64,000 bases of DNA from NCBI RefSeq assembly GCF_000876655.1, contig NZ_JYCN01000014.1, forward strand, positions 62,001-126,000, read 5' to 3'. A program made the translations under genes and the position numbers. Shown here in pieces: positions 47,188-57,010 of the stretch. Below the pieces are notes generated by a model that saw only the letters and a program-made list of their open reading frames with translations, was not told the DNA's origin and did no database searches. Each line of letters begins with the position of its first letter. Position 1 is the first letter of the stretch. The stretch is from Arthrobacter sp. SPG23. Its GTDB lineage: Bacteria; Actinomycetota; Actinomycetes; Actinomycetales; Micrococcaceae.

Positions 47188-48468
47188 TTACCCGGCGTCC
47201 GGCGGCGCCTGCGAAGCCCCCGGCGCGGTGGAGGCCGGGGCGCCGCTGTCCTGCGCCAGGTCGGGAAGCTGTGCGGTGTCCAGCACGATGCCCGGCAGGG
47301 GTCCGGCGTCAGCGCCCCATTGCGCTGCGCGGTTGGCGGCGGCCAGCAAGCCGGAAATGGCCCATTGCCGGGTGCTGCCGTCGCTCAACGCCACCAGGTC
47401 CCCGTACACCGGAAGGGTTCCTGCTTCGAGGCTGCCCAGGCCGGCCGCCGGCGATTCAAGGAACATCGGGCTGAGCGTGTAGCCGGCCTCGCGCGGCGGA
47501 ATGTCCGCGCACCGGGCCCTGCTGAGGTCCTCCGCTTCGGCGAGGACCGATTCATGCCGGGCGAGCAGCTGTGACGCCAGGCCGGCGGCAGCGCCTTCGA
47601 GGCGGGCCAGGGCCACCTGGTAGCCGTAGACCGTCTCAGCCTCGGTCTTGACCGTCGTGGCCAGGGCGGTTGCCGGCGTCGCCGCCCCCGCGGCCGGACC
47701 GGACGCGGCCGGAGCCGGCGGGCATGAACTTTCGCCGGCGGCCGGAGATGCGCCCGGAGAAGCAGCGGCCCTAGACGCAGGGACTGGAGAGGCATCCGAC
47801 GGAGATGCGGCCGGCTGCGATGCAGCGGCCGCCGCTGCAGGTGGCGATGACGGTACGGACAGCGTGGGGAGTTCCGGGGCGGCTGCCCCCACGCCGGTCG
47901 CCAGCGAGGACGCCTGAAGAACCTGCGCGGTACCGACGGCGGCAAGCAGACGCGCCATCCCGCCGTCGGACGCTTCCGCGTCCCTGAGACGCTGGCTGCC
48001 GCTGGCGGACAAGGAGGCCACAAGCCCGGCGGGGGAGTCCGGCCCCGAGGGTTCCCCTGTCACGGGCGCGGAGACGGAACCAGCTGCCGTGCCGGACGCG
48101 GTGGCGGAGGCGGGCGCGGAGCTGGCACCTGTGGCCGCGGGCGACGGTTCCTGGCCGGGCGCGGCCAAGGCCCTCGCCTGGGTTGTCAGCAAAGTCACAG
48201 TGCGCAGGAGCGCCTGGCGCTCGGCACCGGAAACGGAATCGGCAAGCCGGCTGCCGGCCATGCGCAGCTGCATCGTTTCGGCAAGGGCTGAGGTCCGCGC
48301 ACGCTCGGAAAACGGGGGTTCCGGCGCCTCGGGCGGCGGCCCGGGTATCAGCGCCAGCCCGAGGCTGATGACCAGCACTGCCAGTGACGCCAGGATGCCG
48401 AACCGGAAATAGCGGCCCGGCCGTCGTTTTTCCTTGGTGTCGTCTTTCACAACAGACCATGTTGTCAT
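47188..48468 (-). CDS. DUF4439 (ferritin-like) membrane-anchored protein
   Basis: The 426-residue protein has a short basic N-terminus (KEKRRPGRYF), one helix (about 23-42) and a long Ala/Ser/Pro-rich extracytoplasmic region. A C-terminal four-helix domain (about 280-400) contains VYGYQVALARLEGAAAGLASQLLARHESVL and RQWAISGLLAAANRAAQWGA, matching DUF4439, a ferritin-like family. It is divergent from rimP, as in relatives. ATG 48468 is preferred so that the helix lies near the start. Function unknown. Confidence 0.83.
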   Translation of the reverse strand: MTTWSVVKDDTKEKRRPGRYFRFGILASLAVLVISLGLALIPGPPPEAPEPPFSERARTSALAETMQLRMAGSRLADSVSGAERQALLRTVTLLTTQARALAAPGQEPSPAATGASSAPASATASGTAAGSVSAPVTGEPSGPDSPAGLVASLSASGSQRLRDAEASDGGMARLLAAVGTAQVLQASSLATGVGAAAPELPTLSVPSSPPAAAAAASQPAASPSDASPVPASRAAASPGASPAAGESSCPPAPAASGPAAGAATPATALATTVKTEAETVYGYQVALARLEGAAAGLASQLLARHESVLAEAEDLSRARCADIPPREAGYTLSPMFLESPAAGLGSLEAGTLPVYGDLVALSDGSTRQWAISGLLAAANRAAQWGADAGPLPGIVLDTAQLPDLAQDSGAPASTAPGASQAPPDAG

Positions 48469-48555
48469 GTCCGGCAGCAGGCGAGTGCACCATGGCGCCC
48501 ATAAAATCGCTACGCTAGTACACACAACATCATCTAGCGGGAGGCGGCCGGCATC

Positions 48556-49173
48556 GTGAGTAATGTAGAAGCCACGACTTCATCAGACCGGACCGGGACG
48601 GGCAAGGCTGAGGCCGAGTCCGTGCATAATCCGGAGGCCGAGCGCGTCCGGACGCTGCTGGAACCCACGGTCCAAGCACACCGGCTGTACTTGGAGGACG
48701 TGTCCATTCACGTCGCCGGGGCAAACCGGGTGGTCCACGTGGTGGTGGACCTGCCGCAGGAAGAGACCGGCGGAGTAAGCCTTGACGTCATTGCGGAGAT
48801 CTCCAAGGAGCTCTCCGGCATCCTGGACGGCGATCCCAGCTATGACAGCCGCCCGTACGACCTCGAGGTGTCATCGCCCGGCGTCGGACGGCCCCTGACT
48901 GAACCGCGCCACTGGCACCGCGCCCGCGGCCGGATGGTCAAGGTGAATGTCATCCAGGGCGAGAACCTCACCGGCAGGATCCAGTCCGTTGACGACGACG
49001 GCGTGACCCTGATTCCGGAGATCGCGGCCAAAAAGGGGATGAAGCCCAAGCAGGGCGCGCCCGAAAAGATTCCTTTCGACAGGATCCGCAACGGAAAAGT
49101 CGAGATAGAGTTCAGCCACCTCGATGAGGTCGGTCTGGAAGATGAAAACAATGGACCTTCTGAGGAGGCCTGA
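48556..49173 (+). CDS. rimP: Ribosome maturation factor RimP
   Basis: The 205-residue protein is needed for 30S subunit maturation. It has an N-terminal alpha/beta domain ([59 protein letters not shown]) and a C-terminal SH3-like barrel. Extra acidic residues extend both ends, as in other actinobacteria. The GTG start has GGGAGG upstream. The stop overlaps the nusA ATG by one base, as in the conserved rimP-nusA-infB operon. Confidence 0.96.
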   Translation: MSNVEATTSSDRTGTGKAEAESVHNPEAERVRTLLEPTVQAHRLYLEDVSIHVAGANRVVHVVVDLPQEETGGVSLDVIAEISKELSGILDGDPSYDSRPYDLEVSSPGVGRPLTEPRHWHRARGRMVKVNVIQGENLTGRIQSVDDDGVTLIPEIAAKKGMKPKQGAPEKIPFDRIRNGKVEIEFSHLDEVGLEDENNGPSEEA

Positions 49174-50153
49174 TGGATATTGACATGAGCGCACTGAGAC
49201 TTCTGGAGCGTGAGCGTGAAATCCCGCTGGACCTCCTGATCCCGACCATCGAGCAGGCACTGCTGGTGGCCTACCACAAGTCTCCGGGAGCCTTCGAAAA
49301 GGCCCGCGCAGAGCTGGACCGCAAGAGCGGCCACGTAACCATCTGGGCCACTGAAATCGACGACGACGGCGCCCCCATCGGCGAGTTCGAGGACACCCCG
49401 GCCGGGTTCGGCCGCATCGCTGCCAGCACCGCACGGCAGATCATCCTCCAGCGCCTGCGCGACGCTGAGGACGACAACGTCCTGGGCCAGTTCAAGGGCC
49501 GCGAGGGCGAACTGGTGGCCGGCACCATCCAGCAGGGCAACAACCCGCACATGATCCAGGTGAACCTTGGAACGGTGGAGGCGCTGCTGCCCCCGCCCGA
49601 GCAGGTACCCGGCGAGAAATACATCCACGGCAACCGGCTCCGCGCCTTCGTGATCGACGTGCACCGCGGCACCAAGGGCCCGTCCATCACGCTGTCCCGC
49701 TCCCACCCCGGCCTGGTCCGGAAGCTCTTCGAACTGGAAGTTCCGGAGATCGCCGACCGCTCGGTGGAGATCGTGGCGCTGGCCCGCGAAGCCGGACACC
49801 GCACCAAGATCGCCGTCAAGGCCAACATCCCCGGCATCAACGCCAAGGGTGCCTGCATCGGTGAGATGGGTTCACGCGTCCGGGCCGTCATGACCGAGCT
49901 CAACGACGAAAAGATCGACATCGTCGATTTCAGTGAGGACCCGGCCACGTTCATCGCCAGCGCCTTGTCGCCGTCGAGGGTGAATTCCGTCACCATCACG
50001 GATGAGGCAACCCGCTCCGCACGTGTTGTTGTGCCGGACTACCAGCTGTCGCTTGCCATCGGCAAGGAGGGCCAGAACGCCCGCCTGGCCGCCAAGCTCA
50101 CGGGCTGGCGGATCGACATCGTCTCGGACGCCGCAGTTCCGCGCGAAAACTAA
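49173..50153 (+). CDS. nusA: Transcription termination/antitermination factor NusA
   Basis: The 326-residue RNA polymerase-binding factor has an N-terminal polymerase-binding domain (about 1-105), S1 domain (about 110-180) and two KH domains ([57 protein letters not shown]). It lacks the C-terminal acidic repeats of E. coli NusA, as is normal in actinobacteria. Coupled to rimP. The 228-nt gap that follows contains TAGAAT (50244-50249), a possible promoter for ylxR-infB. Confidence 0.97.
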   Translation: MDIDMSALRLLEREREIPLDLLIPTIEQALLVAYHKSPGAFEKARAELDRKSGHVTIWATEIDDDGAPIGEFEDTPAGFGRIAASTARQIILQRLRDAEDDNVLGQFKGREGELVAGTIQQGNNPHMIQVNLGTVEALLPPPEQVPGEKYIHGNRLRAFVIDVHRGTKGPSITLSRSHPGLVRKLFELEVPEIADRSVEIVALAREAGHRTKIAVKANIPGINAKGACIGEMGSRVRAVMTELNDEKIDIVDFSEDPATFIASALSPSRVNSVTITDEATRSARVVVPDYQLSLAIGKEGQNARLAAKLTGWRIDIVSDAAVPREN

Positions 50154-50381
50154 ACCGCCTTGGCGGACGGCCCCTCGGGCAGCCCCCTGGCTGGTCCGGC
50201 CCGGTTTCCACCCGTCGTTTCGGGGCCGGGGCACCTGAGGGGCTAGAATAGACATTGACCGCGCCTCATGGCCGGCATTCGTGCGCCTTGAGCGTGCCCG
50301 CAGAATCTGCGTTCGTTACGGACCCGGAACATGCAGGCGGGTTCGGGGCAGCAGATTTGTAGGGGCAGGAAGATACTCACC

Positions 50382-50723
50382 GTGGCGCTAGTGCAACACC
50401 TTGAGGATCAGCCGCAACGCACCTGCATCGGATGCCGGAAGAAGGGCCCGCGGTCTGAGTTACTCCGGCTCGTCGCCGAAGGCAACGGTTCCACCGTTGT
50501 CGTGGTGGACGAACGACGCCGGATGGCTGGCCGGGGTGCATGGCTGCACCCCAGCGAAACGTGCCTGGCGCTGGCAATCAAGCGGCGTGCGTTCGGACGT
50601 GCCCTTCCGGGTACCACCGGAACTGCCGCCGTCGAACGCCGGATAACGGCAGGCACGCAAGCCGTGGACACTCCGGTGGCCGCAGCAACAACCGTCCAAC
50701 CTGAAAGCGGGTCAGAAAACTGA
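50382..50723 (+). CDS. ylxR: YlxR-family RNA-binding protein (DUF448)
   Basis: The 113-residue protein has the YlxR core PQRTCIGCRKKGPRSELLRLV (about 9-29) and GRGAWLHPSETCLALAIKRRAF. YlxR proteins are small nucleoid- or RNA-associated regulators encoded between nusA and infB in most Gram-positives. GTG 50382 has GCAGGAAG upstream; a longer reading from 50331 is less likely. The tail is Ala/Thr/Val-rich. Confidence 0.92.
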   Translation: MALVQHLEDQPQRTCIGCRKKGPRSELLRLVAEGNGSTVVVVDERRRMAGRGAWLHPSETCLALAIKRRAFGRALPGTTGTAAVERRITAGTQAVDTPVAAATTVQPESGSEN

Positions 50724-50761
50724 TGGAAACCCGATGAGTTCCCAGCGATGAGTGCGCAACG

Positions 50762-50833
50762 ATGACAACTTTGTTGCGCTCTGCAATGGGCCTTTCAGCT
50801 GCTATCGCGGCGAAGGTCCGCAGTAAGAAGTAG
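50762..50833 (+). CDS. Possible 23-residue leader ORF before infB (low confidence)
   Basis: An ATG frame of 23 codons (MTTLLRSAMGLSAAIAAKVR then SKK) lies 42 nt before infB. A 7-bp stem GCGCAAC (50754-50760) / GTTGCGC (50773-50779) covers its start codon, which could control access. The upstream ribosome-binding match is weak. It may be a small membrane-active peptide, a regulatory uORF or chance. Confidence 0.25.
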   Translation: MTTLLRSAMGLSAAIAAKVRSKK

Positions 50834-50875
50834 ACGGTTCGTGCCTGGCTCGGTGCGGACCGAGACAGGAGAAAT

Positions 50876-53782
50876 GTGGCCAAGGTCCGCGTACATGAGC
50901 TCGCTAAAGAGCTCGGTATTACTTCCAAAGATGCAGTAACCAAACTGCAGGAACTGGGCGAATTCGTTCGCTCTGCCTCTTCCACCATTGAGGCCCCCGT
51001 TGTGAGGAAACTCCGCAACGCCTACCCCGCCGCCGGCGCTTCGAAGTCCGAAGCTCCCGCAGCAGCGCCCAAGGCGCCCGCCAGCCCTTCAGCTTCCCGT
51101 CCGGCTCCCGCGCCGGGCCCGGCAGCCCCCAAGGCTCCGGAACCCAAGGCTGAAGCTCCCGCTGCGGCACCCGCTCCGTCGGCGCCCGCTCCGGCAGCAG
51201 CACCTGCTCCCGCGGCCCCCGCTGCGGCAGCTGCGCCGTCGGCCCCGGCTCCGGCCGCACCGTCCACCGGTGCAAAGCCCGGCGCACGCCCGGCACCGAA
51301 GGCTGAAGCTCCGGCTGCCCCGTCCCGCTCCGGCGGACAGGGTTCGGCACCCCGCCCGGGCGGCCCCCGCCCCGGCAACAACCCCTTCGCCACGTCCCAG
51401 GGCATGCCCCGGGGCCGCGGCGGCGACAACGAACGTCCCCCGCGTCCGGGCAATAACCCGTTCGCGCCTTCACAGGGCATGCCCCGTCCGGGCGGAAGCC
51501 GCACCGAAGGCGAACGCCCCGGCGGTCCGCGTCCCGCGGCCGGCGCCGGCGGTCCCCGTCCGGGCGCTCCGCGTCCCGGCGGCACCCAGGGTGCACGTCC
51601 CGGCGCTCCGCGTCCGGCCGGCGCTCCCGGCGCACGCCCGGGTGCAGGCGGCGGAAACCGTCCCACTCCGGGCATGATGCCCAACCGCACCGAACGTCCC
51701 GCACCCGCTGGTGCAGGCCGTCCCGGCGGCGGAGGCCGCGGTCCCGGACGCCCCGGTGGCGCACCGGGTACCGGTGGCGCTCCCGGCGCCGGTGGCGGTG
51801 CTCCGGCCGGCGGTGGCTTCGGCAAGGGTGGCCGCGGTCGCGGTGGTACCCAGGGTGCCTTCGGCAAGGGCGGCGCAGGCCGCGGCAAGCAGCGCAAGTC
51901 GAAGCGTGCCAAGCGTCAGGAACTCGAGCAGATGAGTGCTCCGTCGCTGGGTGGCGTAAGCGTGCCCCGCGGCGACGGCAACACCGTTGTGCGGCTCCGT
52001 CGCGGCTCGTCCATCACGGACTTTGCCGACAAGATCGAGGCGAACCCCGCTGCACTGGTGACCGTGCTCTTCCACCTCGGCGAAATGGCCACGGCCACGC
52101 AGTCGCTGGATGAAGAGACCTTCGCCCTGCTCGGCGAGGAGCTTGGCTACAAGCTCCAGGTTGTGTCCCCGGAGGACGAGGAGCGCGAGCTGCTCTCCGG
52201 TTTCGACATCGACTTCGACGCAGAGCTGGAAGCTGAAGGCGACGAGGAACTCGAGGCACGTCCTCCTGTTGTCACCGTTATGGGTCACGTTGACCACGGT
52301 AAGACCCGCCTGCTGGATGCCATCCGTAACTCCGACGTTGTCGCGGGCGAACACGGCGGCATCACGCAGCACATCGGTGCTTACCAGATCACCACCGCGC
52401 ACGAAGGCGTCGACCGCAAGATCACCTTCATCGATACTCCGGGCCACGAGGCGTTCACCGCCATGCGTGCCCGTGGTGCGAAGGTCACCGACATCGCCAT
52501 CCTGGTGGTCGCAGCGGACGACGGCGTGATGCCGCAGACCGTTGAGGCCCTCAACCACGCACAGGCGGCCAACGTGCCGATCGTCGTGGCTGTGAACAAG
52601 ATCGACAAGGAAGGCGCCAACCCGGACAAGGTCCGCGGCCAGCTGACCGAGTACGGACTGGTTCCGGAAGAATACGGTGGCGACACCATGTTCGTGGAGG
52701 TCTCTGCCCGCCAGAACCTCAACATCGACGAGCTGCTCGAGGCCGTCCTGCTCACCGCAGACGCCGCCCTGGACATGCGCGCCAACCCGAACAAGGACGC
52801 CCGCGGTATTGCGATCGAAGCCAACCTGGACAAGGGCCGCGGTGCGGTTGCCACCGTCCTGGTCCAGTCCGGTACCTTGCATGTCGGCGACACCATCGTG
52901 GCAGGCACGGCCCATGGCCGCGTCCGTGCGATGTTCGACGACGACGGCAGCGTCCTGACCGAGGCCGGCCCGTCCCGCCCCGTGCAGGTGCTGGGTCTGT
53001 CCAACGTCCCGCGCGCCGGCGACACCTTCTTCGTGACCGCTGACGAGCGCACCGCCCGCCAGATCGCCGAGAAGCGTGAAGCAGCAGACCGCAACGCCGC
53101 CCTGGCCAAGCGCCGCAAGCGCATCAGCCTGGAAGACTTCGACCAGGCCGTCGCCGAAGGCAAGATCGACACCCTCAACCTCATCCTCAAGGGTGACGTG
53201 TCCGGTGCCGTCGAAGCCCTCGAAGACGCGCTGCTCAAGATCGACGTCGGCGAAGGTGTCCAGCTCCGCGTTATCCACCGCGGTGTCGGTGCGATCACGC
53301 AGAACGACGTCAACCTGGCAACGGTCGACAGCGCCGTTATCATCGGCTTCAACGTCAAGCCCGCCGAACGTGTTGCCGAACTGGCAGACCGCGAAGGCGT
53401 GGACATGCGCTTCTACTCCGTCATCTACGCAGCAATCGATGACATTGAGATGGCCCTCAAGGGCATGCTCAAGCCGGAGTACGAAGAAGTCCAGCTTGGC
53501 ACCGCCGAGGTCCGCGAAGTGTTCCGTTCCTCCAAGTTCGGCAACATCGCCGGTTCCATCGTTCGCTCGGGTGTTATCCGACGCAACACGAAGGCCCGCA
53601 TCAGCCGCGACGGCAAGATCATCGGCGACAACCTCACCGTTGAGACGCTCAAGCGCTTCAAGGACGACGCCACCGAGGTCCGCACGGACTTCGAGTGTGG
53701 TATCGGTCTTGGCTCGTACAACGACATCAACGAGGGCGACATCATCGAGACCTTCGAGATGCGCGAGAAGCCGCGCGTCTAA
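50876..53782 (+). CDS. infB: Translation initiation factor IF-2
   Basis: The 968-residue GTPase places initiator tRNA on the 30S subunit. An N-terminal IF2_N helix ([21 protein letters not shown]) is followed by a Pro/Ala/Gly/Arg-rich low-complexity region (about 55-340), then a second IF2_N and the G domain. The G domain has GHVDHGKT at about 471-478, DTPGHEAF and NKIDK; beta-barrel and C2 domains follow. The long N-terminus is typical of high-GC actinobacteria. GTG 50876 has CAGGAGA 3 nt upstream. Confidence 0.98.
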   Translation: MAKVRVHELAKELGITSKDAVTKLQELGEFVRSASSTIEAPVVRKLRNAYPAAGASKSEAPAAAPKAPASPSASRPAPAPGPAAPKAPEPKAEAPAAAPAPSAPAPAAAPAPAAPAAAAAPSAPAPAAPSTGAKPGARPAPKAEAPAAPSRSGGQGSAPRPGGPRPGNNPFATSQGMPRGRGGDNERPPRPGNNPFAPSQGMPRPGGSRTEGERPGGPRPAAGAGGPRPGAPRPGGTQGARPGAPRPAGAPGARPGAGGGNRPTPGMMPNRTERPAPAGAGRPGGGGRGPGRPGGAPGTGGAPGAGGGAPAGGGFGKGGRGRGGTQGAFGKGGAGRGKQRKSKRAKRQELEQMSAPSLGGVSVPRGDGNTVVRLRRGSSITDFADKIEANPAALVTVLFHLGEMATATQSLDEETFALLGEELGYKLQVVSPEDEERELLSGFDIDFDAELEAEGDEELEARPPVVTVMGHVDHGKTRLLDAIRNSDVVAGEHGGITQHIGAYQITTAHEGVDRKITFIDTPGHEAFTAMRARGAKVTDIAILVVAADDGVMPQTVEALNHAQAANVPIVVAVNKIDKEGANPDKVRGQLTEYGLVPEEYGGDTMFVEVSARQNLNIDELLEAVLLTADAALDMRANPNKDARGIAIEANLDKGRGAVATVLVQSGTLHVGDTIVAGTAHGRVRAMFDDDGSVLTEAGPSRPVQVLGLSNVPRAGDTFFVTADERTARQIAEKREAADRNAALAKRRKRISLEDFDQAVAEGKIDTLNLILKGDVSGAVEALEDALLKIDVGEGVQLRVIHRGVGAITQNDVNLATVDSAVIIGFNVKPAERVAELADREGVDMRFYSVIYAAIDDIEMALKGMLKPEYEEVQLGTAEVREVFRSSKFGNIAGSIVRSGVIRRNTKARISRDGKIIGDNLTVETLKRFKDDATEVRTDFECGIGLGSYNDINEGDIIETFEMREKPRV

Positions 53783-53810
53783 GTTTCGCTGTTTTCGCTG
53801 GTGGGGCCGC

Positions 53811-53923
53811 TGGGATTTTTCCGGCGGCCCCGCCCCTACGCTGGGCGGCACTGGATCTGCGATCCTGTGCCGCCCAGCTCCGGCAGGCCCGATGCCACTC
53901 CCAGGCCGCCGGAAAAAATCCCA
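53811..53923. repeat. Large nested palindrome between infB and rbfA
   Basis: Outer arms 53811-53829 and 53904-53923 pair over 19 bp with one bulged T. Inside, GCTGGGCGGCAC (53840-53851) pairs with GTGCCGCCCAGC (53867-53878), and within that GGATC (53853-53857) pairs with GATCC (53861-53865) around a TGC loop. The whole 113-nt element could fold as one long hairpin or a DNA cruciform. The left outer arm's T-run could also help end infB transcripts. It may be a palindromic repeat unit or an RNA processing signal. Confidence 0.65.
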
Positions 53924-54025
53924 ACGGCGTCCGTCGTAGAGTCGCCTTAGGTGCGTGGCATCAAAACCCAAACTTGTGCGATTGCCGTTCCGGCGCCGTC
54001 GTACATCCAATATTTAGGAGTGGAA

Positions 54026-54535
54026 ATGGCTGATCCGGCACGCGCTGCCAAGTTGGCGCAGCGGATTAAAGTTGTTGTTGCAGAGGCTTTGGGCCGGAAG
54101 GTCAAGGATCCGCGGCTTGAAGGCATCACTGTTACCGATGCCCGGGTGACCAATGATCTGCAGCACGCCACGATCTACTACACCGTGTTCGGGGACCAGG
54201 TGGTCCAGGCCGATGCTGCCAAGGGCCTGGAGAAGGCCAAGGGCGTTCTCCGGCAGGAAGTCGGCCGCAACATCACCGTCCGGCTGACTCCCACCCTCGA
54301 GTTTGTGGCCGACCAGATTCCGGTCAACGCCTCCAACCTCGAAGAACTGCTCCGCGCCGCCAAGAAGCGCGACGCTGAGGTGGCCGCCCTGGCTGCCGGC
54401 GCCAAGCACGCCGGCGACGCCGATCCGTACAAGAGCGACATTCCCGAGGACGTGGAAATCGACGAGGACGACTTCGACGAAGAGGATGAAGACCTCATCG
54501 ACGACGAAGAACTTGACGAAGACGGCAACAAGTAA
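54026..54535 (+). CDS. rbfA: 30S ribosome-binding factor A
   Basis: The 169-residue KH-like protein is needed for 16S rRNA 5'-end maturation and cold adaptation. The core (about 1-120) shows RAAKLAQRIKVVVAEALGR, DPRLEGITVTDARVTNDLQHATIYYTVFG and LTPTLEFVAD. The tail is a very acidic Asp/Glu run (about 138-166). TAGGAG lies 5 nt before ATG 54026. The palindrome between it and infB may separate the transcripts. Confidence 0.96.
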   Translation: MADPARAAKLAQRIKVVVAEALGRKVKDPRLEGITVTDARVTNDLQHATIYYTVFGDQVVQADAAKGLEKAKGVLRQEVGRNITVRLTPTLEFVADQIPVNASNLEELLRAAKKRDAEVAALAAGAKHAGDADPYKSDIPEDVEIDEDDFDEEDEDLIDDEELDEDGNK

Positions 54536-54547
54536 AACGACGTACTC

Positions 54548-54590
54548 CCAGTGTGGCCGGACCCGCCAAGGGTCCGGCCACACTGGTGTT
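54548..54590. terminator. Bidirectional terminator after rbfA
   Basis: A perfect 17-bp stem (54548-54564 with 54570-54586) and 5-nt loop is followed by TGTTT. It separates rbfA from the convergent gene ending at 54603. Confidence 0.9.
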
Positions 54591-54602
54591 TAAGGCGCTG
54601 CC

Positions 54603-55715
54603 TCAGCGGCGGGAGTGCCCCTTAAGGTCCACGGACACCAGTTTGCCGTCCGGGGCCTGGTTTTCTGCCGGGAGGGCATCGGTTGTGGCGTACAGCGTTG
54701 AACCCCTCAGGGCAACGTCCGCTGTCAGCTTGCCGGCAAGGACCGTCCGCTGACTGTCCTTGCCGTCTATCCTGAGCACGCCCTCACCGAACAGGGACGC
54801 GACGTAAACGTCACCGTCGTCGTCCAGCGCCAGTCCGGTGGGGGACATGACCTCATCAGCGAAAAGCCTGACCCGGCCGTTGTCCGGGTTGACCCGGTAT
54901 ACGGCGCCGCGGGCACCCAGCGCGGGGTTCTCCGGTCCGCCCGGGAGCACAGACACGTACAGCCAGCCGTCCGGTCCGACGGCGACGTCCGTAGGAACGG
55001 GTTCAAAGTTATAGGTGAGGCCCACAACGCAGCCGGGGAGATGCAGCGTCGAGGCCACGTCGGCAGTGATGACGAAGGGGCGCGGCGGCAGGACAGCCAG
55101 TGTTTCAGTGTCTCCGGAGTCGGCGTCGACAGTTACGATGCTGTTGGCTCCGGCATCGGCCACATAGACGGTGTCACCGGAGAGGGCGATGCCGTACGGG
55201 TGGGAGTCAACAGTCCCGGTGTACGTGGCCGGCACGTCAGGCGGTAGCTGCGCCGCGCACCCCTCCGGCAGGTCCTCGAAGCCGTACGTCACGCCGGCGT
55301 CAGCATTTTCTTCGCTCTCCAACGCTGCCAAGTCGCCAAAAGTCTTCTGCGTTCCGTCGGCAGCGATGGTCCTGACATGACCCGCCAGCTGGCGGGGATC
55401 CATGGGGCCGGCCCCCTGGCTCTCGACGAAGTAGATGGTGGCCCGGCGCTGGGCGCTGCCGGCGACGTCCCATTCCGCATCGGAATACAGGACTGTCTTG
55501 GTGCCGTCCGAAGCCACCCGGGTCAGGCGGCTGGCGAATTCCTCGCTCACAATCACCGAGCCGTCCCGGCCCGTACTGACGTGCAGGGGACCCACGAGCC
55601 CGCCGGCAACGGTGACAGGCTCGGTCTTCGGTGGCGGGGCGGCGACCGCAGGGCCGGATGACAGGAAGACCGCGGCGGTGACAGCAGCCGCGGCAAGCGA
55701 AACGTGCTTTCTCAT
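54603..55715 (-). CDS. ScyD/ScyE-like secreted beta-propeller protein
   Basis: The 370-residue protein has a signal peptide (MRKHVSLAAAAVTAAVFLSSGPAVAA). Propeller-blade repeats follow, such as VGPLHVSTGRDGSVIVSEEFA, HPYGIALSGDTVYVADAGANSIVTVD, VAVGPDGWLYVSVLPGGPE and GLALDDDGDVYVASLFGEGVLRID. This fits the ScyD/ScyE (SMP-30-like) family, whose bacterial members are mostly uncharacterised. Two Cys (EGCAAQ, PGCVVG) may pair. ATG 55715 has GGAGA 5 nt upstream. Confidence 0.87.
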   Translation of the reverse strand: MRKHVSLAAAAVTAAVFLSSGPAVAAPPPKTEPVTVAGGLVGPLHVSTGRDGSVIVSEEFASRLTRVASDGTKTVLYSDAEWDVAGSAQRRATIYFVESQGAGPMDPRQLAGHVRTIAADGTQKTFGDLAALESEENADAGVTYGFEDLPEGCAAQLPPDVPATYTGTVDSHPYGIALSGDTVYVADAGANSIVTVDADSGDTETLAVLPPRPFVITADVASTLHLPGCVVGLTYNFEPVPTDVAVGPDGWLYVSVLPGGPENPALGARGAVYRVNPDNGRVRLFADEVMSPTGLALDDDGDVYVASLFGEGVLRIDGKDSQRTVLAGKLTADVALRGSTLYATTDALPAENQAPDGKLVSVDLKGHSRR

Positions 55716-55900
55716 GGTGGTCTCCAAATGGACAATGACGATTACCAGGATTCATTGAGACCACGGATTCGGCTGGCGGAAGACACCGCGGCCCCCACTG
55801 CGCATATTCTATTTCTTCGCCTCCGGCCACGTCGATGGCAGCGGCAAACCGGGGCGTCCCGGTTCCCGGGAAAGCCGGGCGTACTGGCTATGATCGGAGC

Positions 55901-56386
55901 ATGGACGCCGCACCCTCAGCCGCTGATATCCAGGAGTTCCTGGGTCAGGCCATCAACCTTGCCGTTCAGAATGTGGCCGACGGCGGTGGCCCCTTCGGGG
56001 CGCTGGTGGTCACCGCGGACGGGACCCGCCACTTTGGCGTCAACAGGGTAACGCGGGACAACGACCCCACCGCGCATGCAGAGGTTGTGGCCATTCGGAC
56101 GGCGGCGGCGGGATCAGCCAATTTCGATCTCAGCGGTTCCGTGCTCTATGCAAGCTGTGAGCCGTGTCCGTTGTGCCTGGCCGCCGCCTTGTGGGCGCGG
56201 ATCGACCGCGTGTACTTTGCCGCGGACAGGCACGGCGCTGCGGCCGCCGGGTTCGACGACGCCCTGTTCTACGAATATTTTGATGGCACCCGGCCGGAAC
56301 TGATGCCGGTCAGCCAAACCGATGTCACGACGTCGAACGTCCCGTTCGAAGCATGGCGCGACAACCCGGACCGCACCGAATACTGA
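55901..56386 (+). CDS. Nucleoside/guanine deaminase, CDA fold
   Basis: The 161-residue zinc enzyme has HAE at 59-61 (His59 ligand, Glu61 proton shuttle) and CEPCPLC with Cys86 and Cys89, plus a C-terminal FYEYFDGTRPE motif like B. subtilis guanine deaminase GuaD. The likely reaction is guanine to xanthine. ATG 55901 lacks a properly spaced ribosome binding site; TATGAT ends 6 nt before it, so a leaderless mRNA is likely. Upstream in-frame sequence to 55835 has no support. Confidence 0.9.
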   Translation: MDAAPSAADIQEFLGQAINLAVQNVADGGGPFGALVVTADGTRHFGVNRVTRDNDPTAHAEVVAIRTAAAGSANFDLSGSVLYASCEPCPLCLAAALWARIDRVYFAADRHGAAAAGFDDALFYEYFDGTRPELMPVSQTDVTTSNVPFEAWRDNPDRTEY

Positions 56387-56471
56387 CCTTCGCTCCGGAA
56401 AGCCGGGCCGGCCGGGGCCGGCGGGACCTTCGACTCTATCCGGCTCCGGCCCGCAGGCGTCCGATTAACCC

Positions 56472-56945
56472 ATGACTTCAGGTGCGACTGGAAAGCAGCG
56501 CGGGGCAGTGGGGCCAAGACTCATCAGGTGCCCCGGCTGCGGGAAGACAAACAGGATTCCAGCAGCTGCTCCCGGCCGTCCCCGCTGCGGAAACTGCAGC
56601 CACGACCTGCCATGGATCGTCGACGCCGGAGACTCGGACTTCAAACGCATCGCAGAAGAATCAACCGTGCCTGCCCTGATCGACTTCTGGGCGGAATGGT
56701 GCGGACCCTGCCGCATGGTCAGCCCGGTCCTGGACCAGCTGGCGACCGAAAAAGCGGGACGGATCAAACTGGTCAAGGTGGACGTGGACCATGCTCCAGG
56801 GCTATCAGCGAGGTTTGCGGTTCAGGCGATCCCCACGCTGATGGTGATCGTCGGCGGAATGGTGATTGCCCGGCAGGCGGGGGCCGCCCCGGCGGCGACG
56901 CTGCGGACGTGGCTGGAACATGCGCTTTCCTCCACCATGAGCTAA
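56472..56945 (+). CDS. trxC: Thioredoxin with N-terminal zinc finger (Trx2/TrxC type)
   Basis: The 157-residue protein has a zinc ribbon CPGC at 20-23 and CGNC at 39-42, followed by a thioredoxin domain (about 50-155) with WCGPC (Cys77, Cys80) and cis-Pro in AIPTL. This is the thioredoxin-2 layout, linked to oxidative stress. The first ~15 residues are not conserved. No clear ribosome binding site is seen. Confidence 0.93.
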   Translation: MTSGATGKQRGAVGPRLIRCPGCGKTNRIPAAAPGRPRCGNCSHDLPWIVDAGDSDFKRIAEESTVPALIDFWAEWCGPCRMVSPVLDQLATEKAGRIKLVKVDVDHAPGLSARFAVQAIPTLMVIVGGMVIARQAGAAPAATLRTWLEHALSSTMS

Positions 56946-57010
56946 CCAACCCAGGCTGCGTCCGGAGGAGTGTCCGGCACACAGGCACCGTTCGGCATTC
57001 GGAGGAAGAG

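Noticed and set aside
51470-54010. An 846-codon minus-strand open frame opposite infB
   Set aside because: It mirrors the low-complexity and GC-rich coding of infB; its Gly/Thr/Ala-rich content and lack of a start signal mark it as a shadow.
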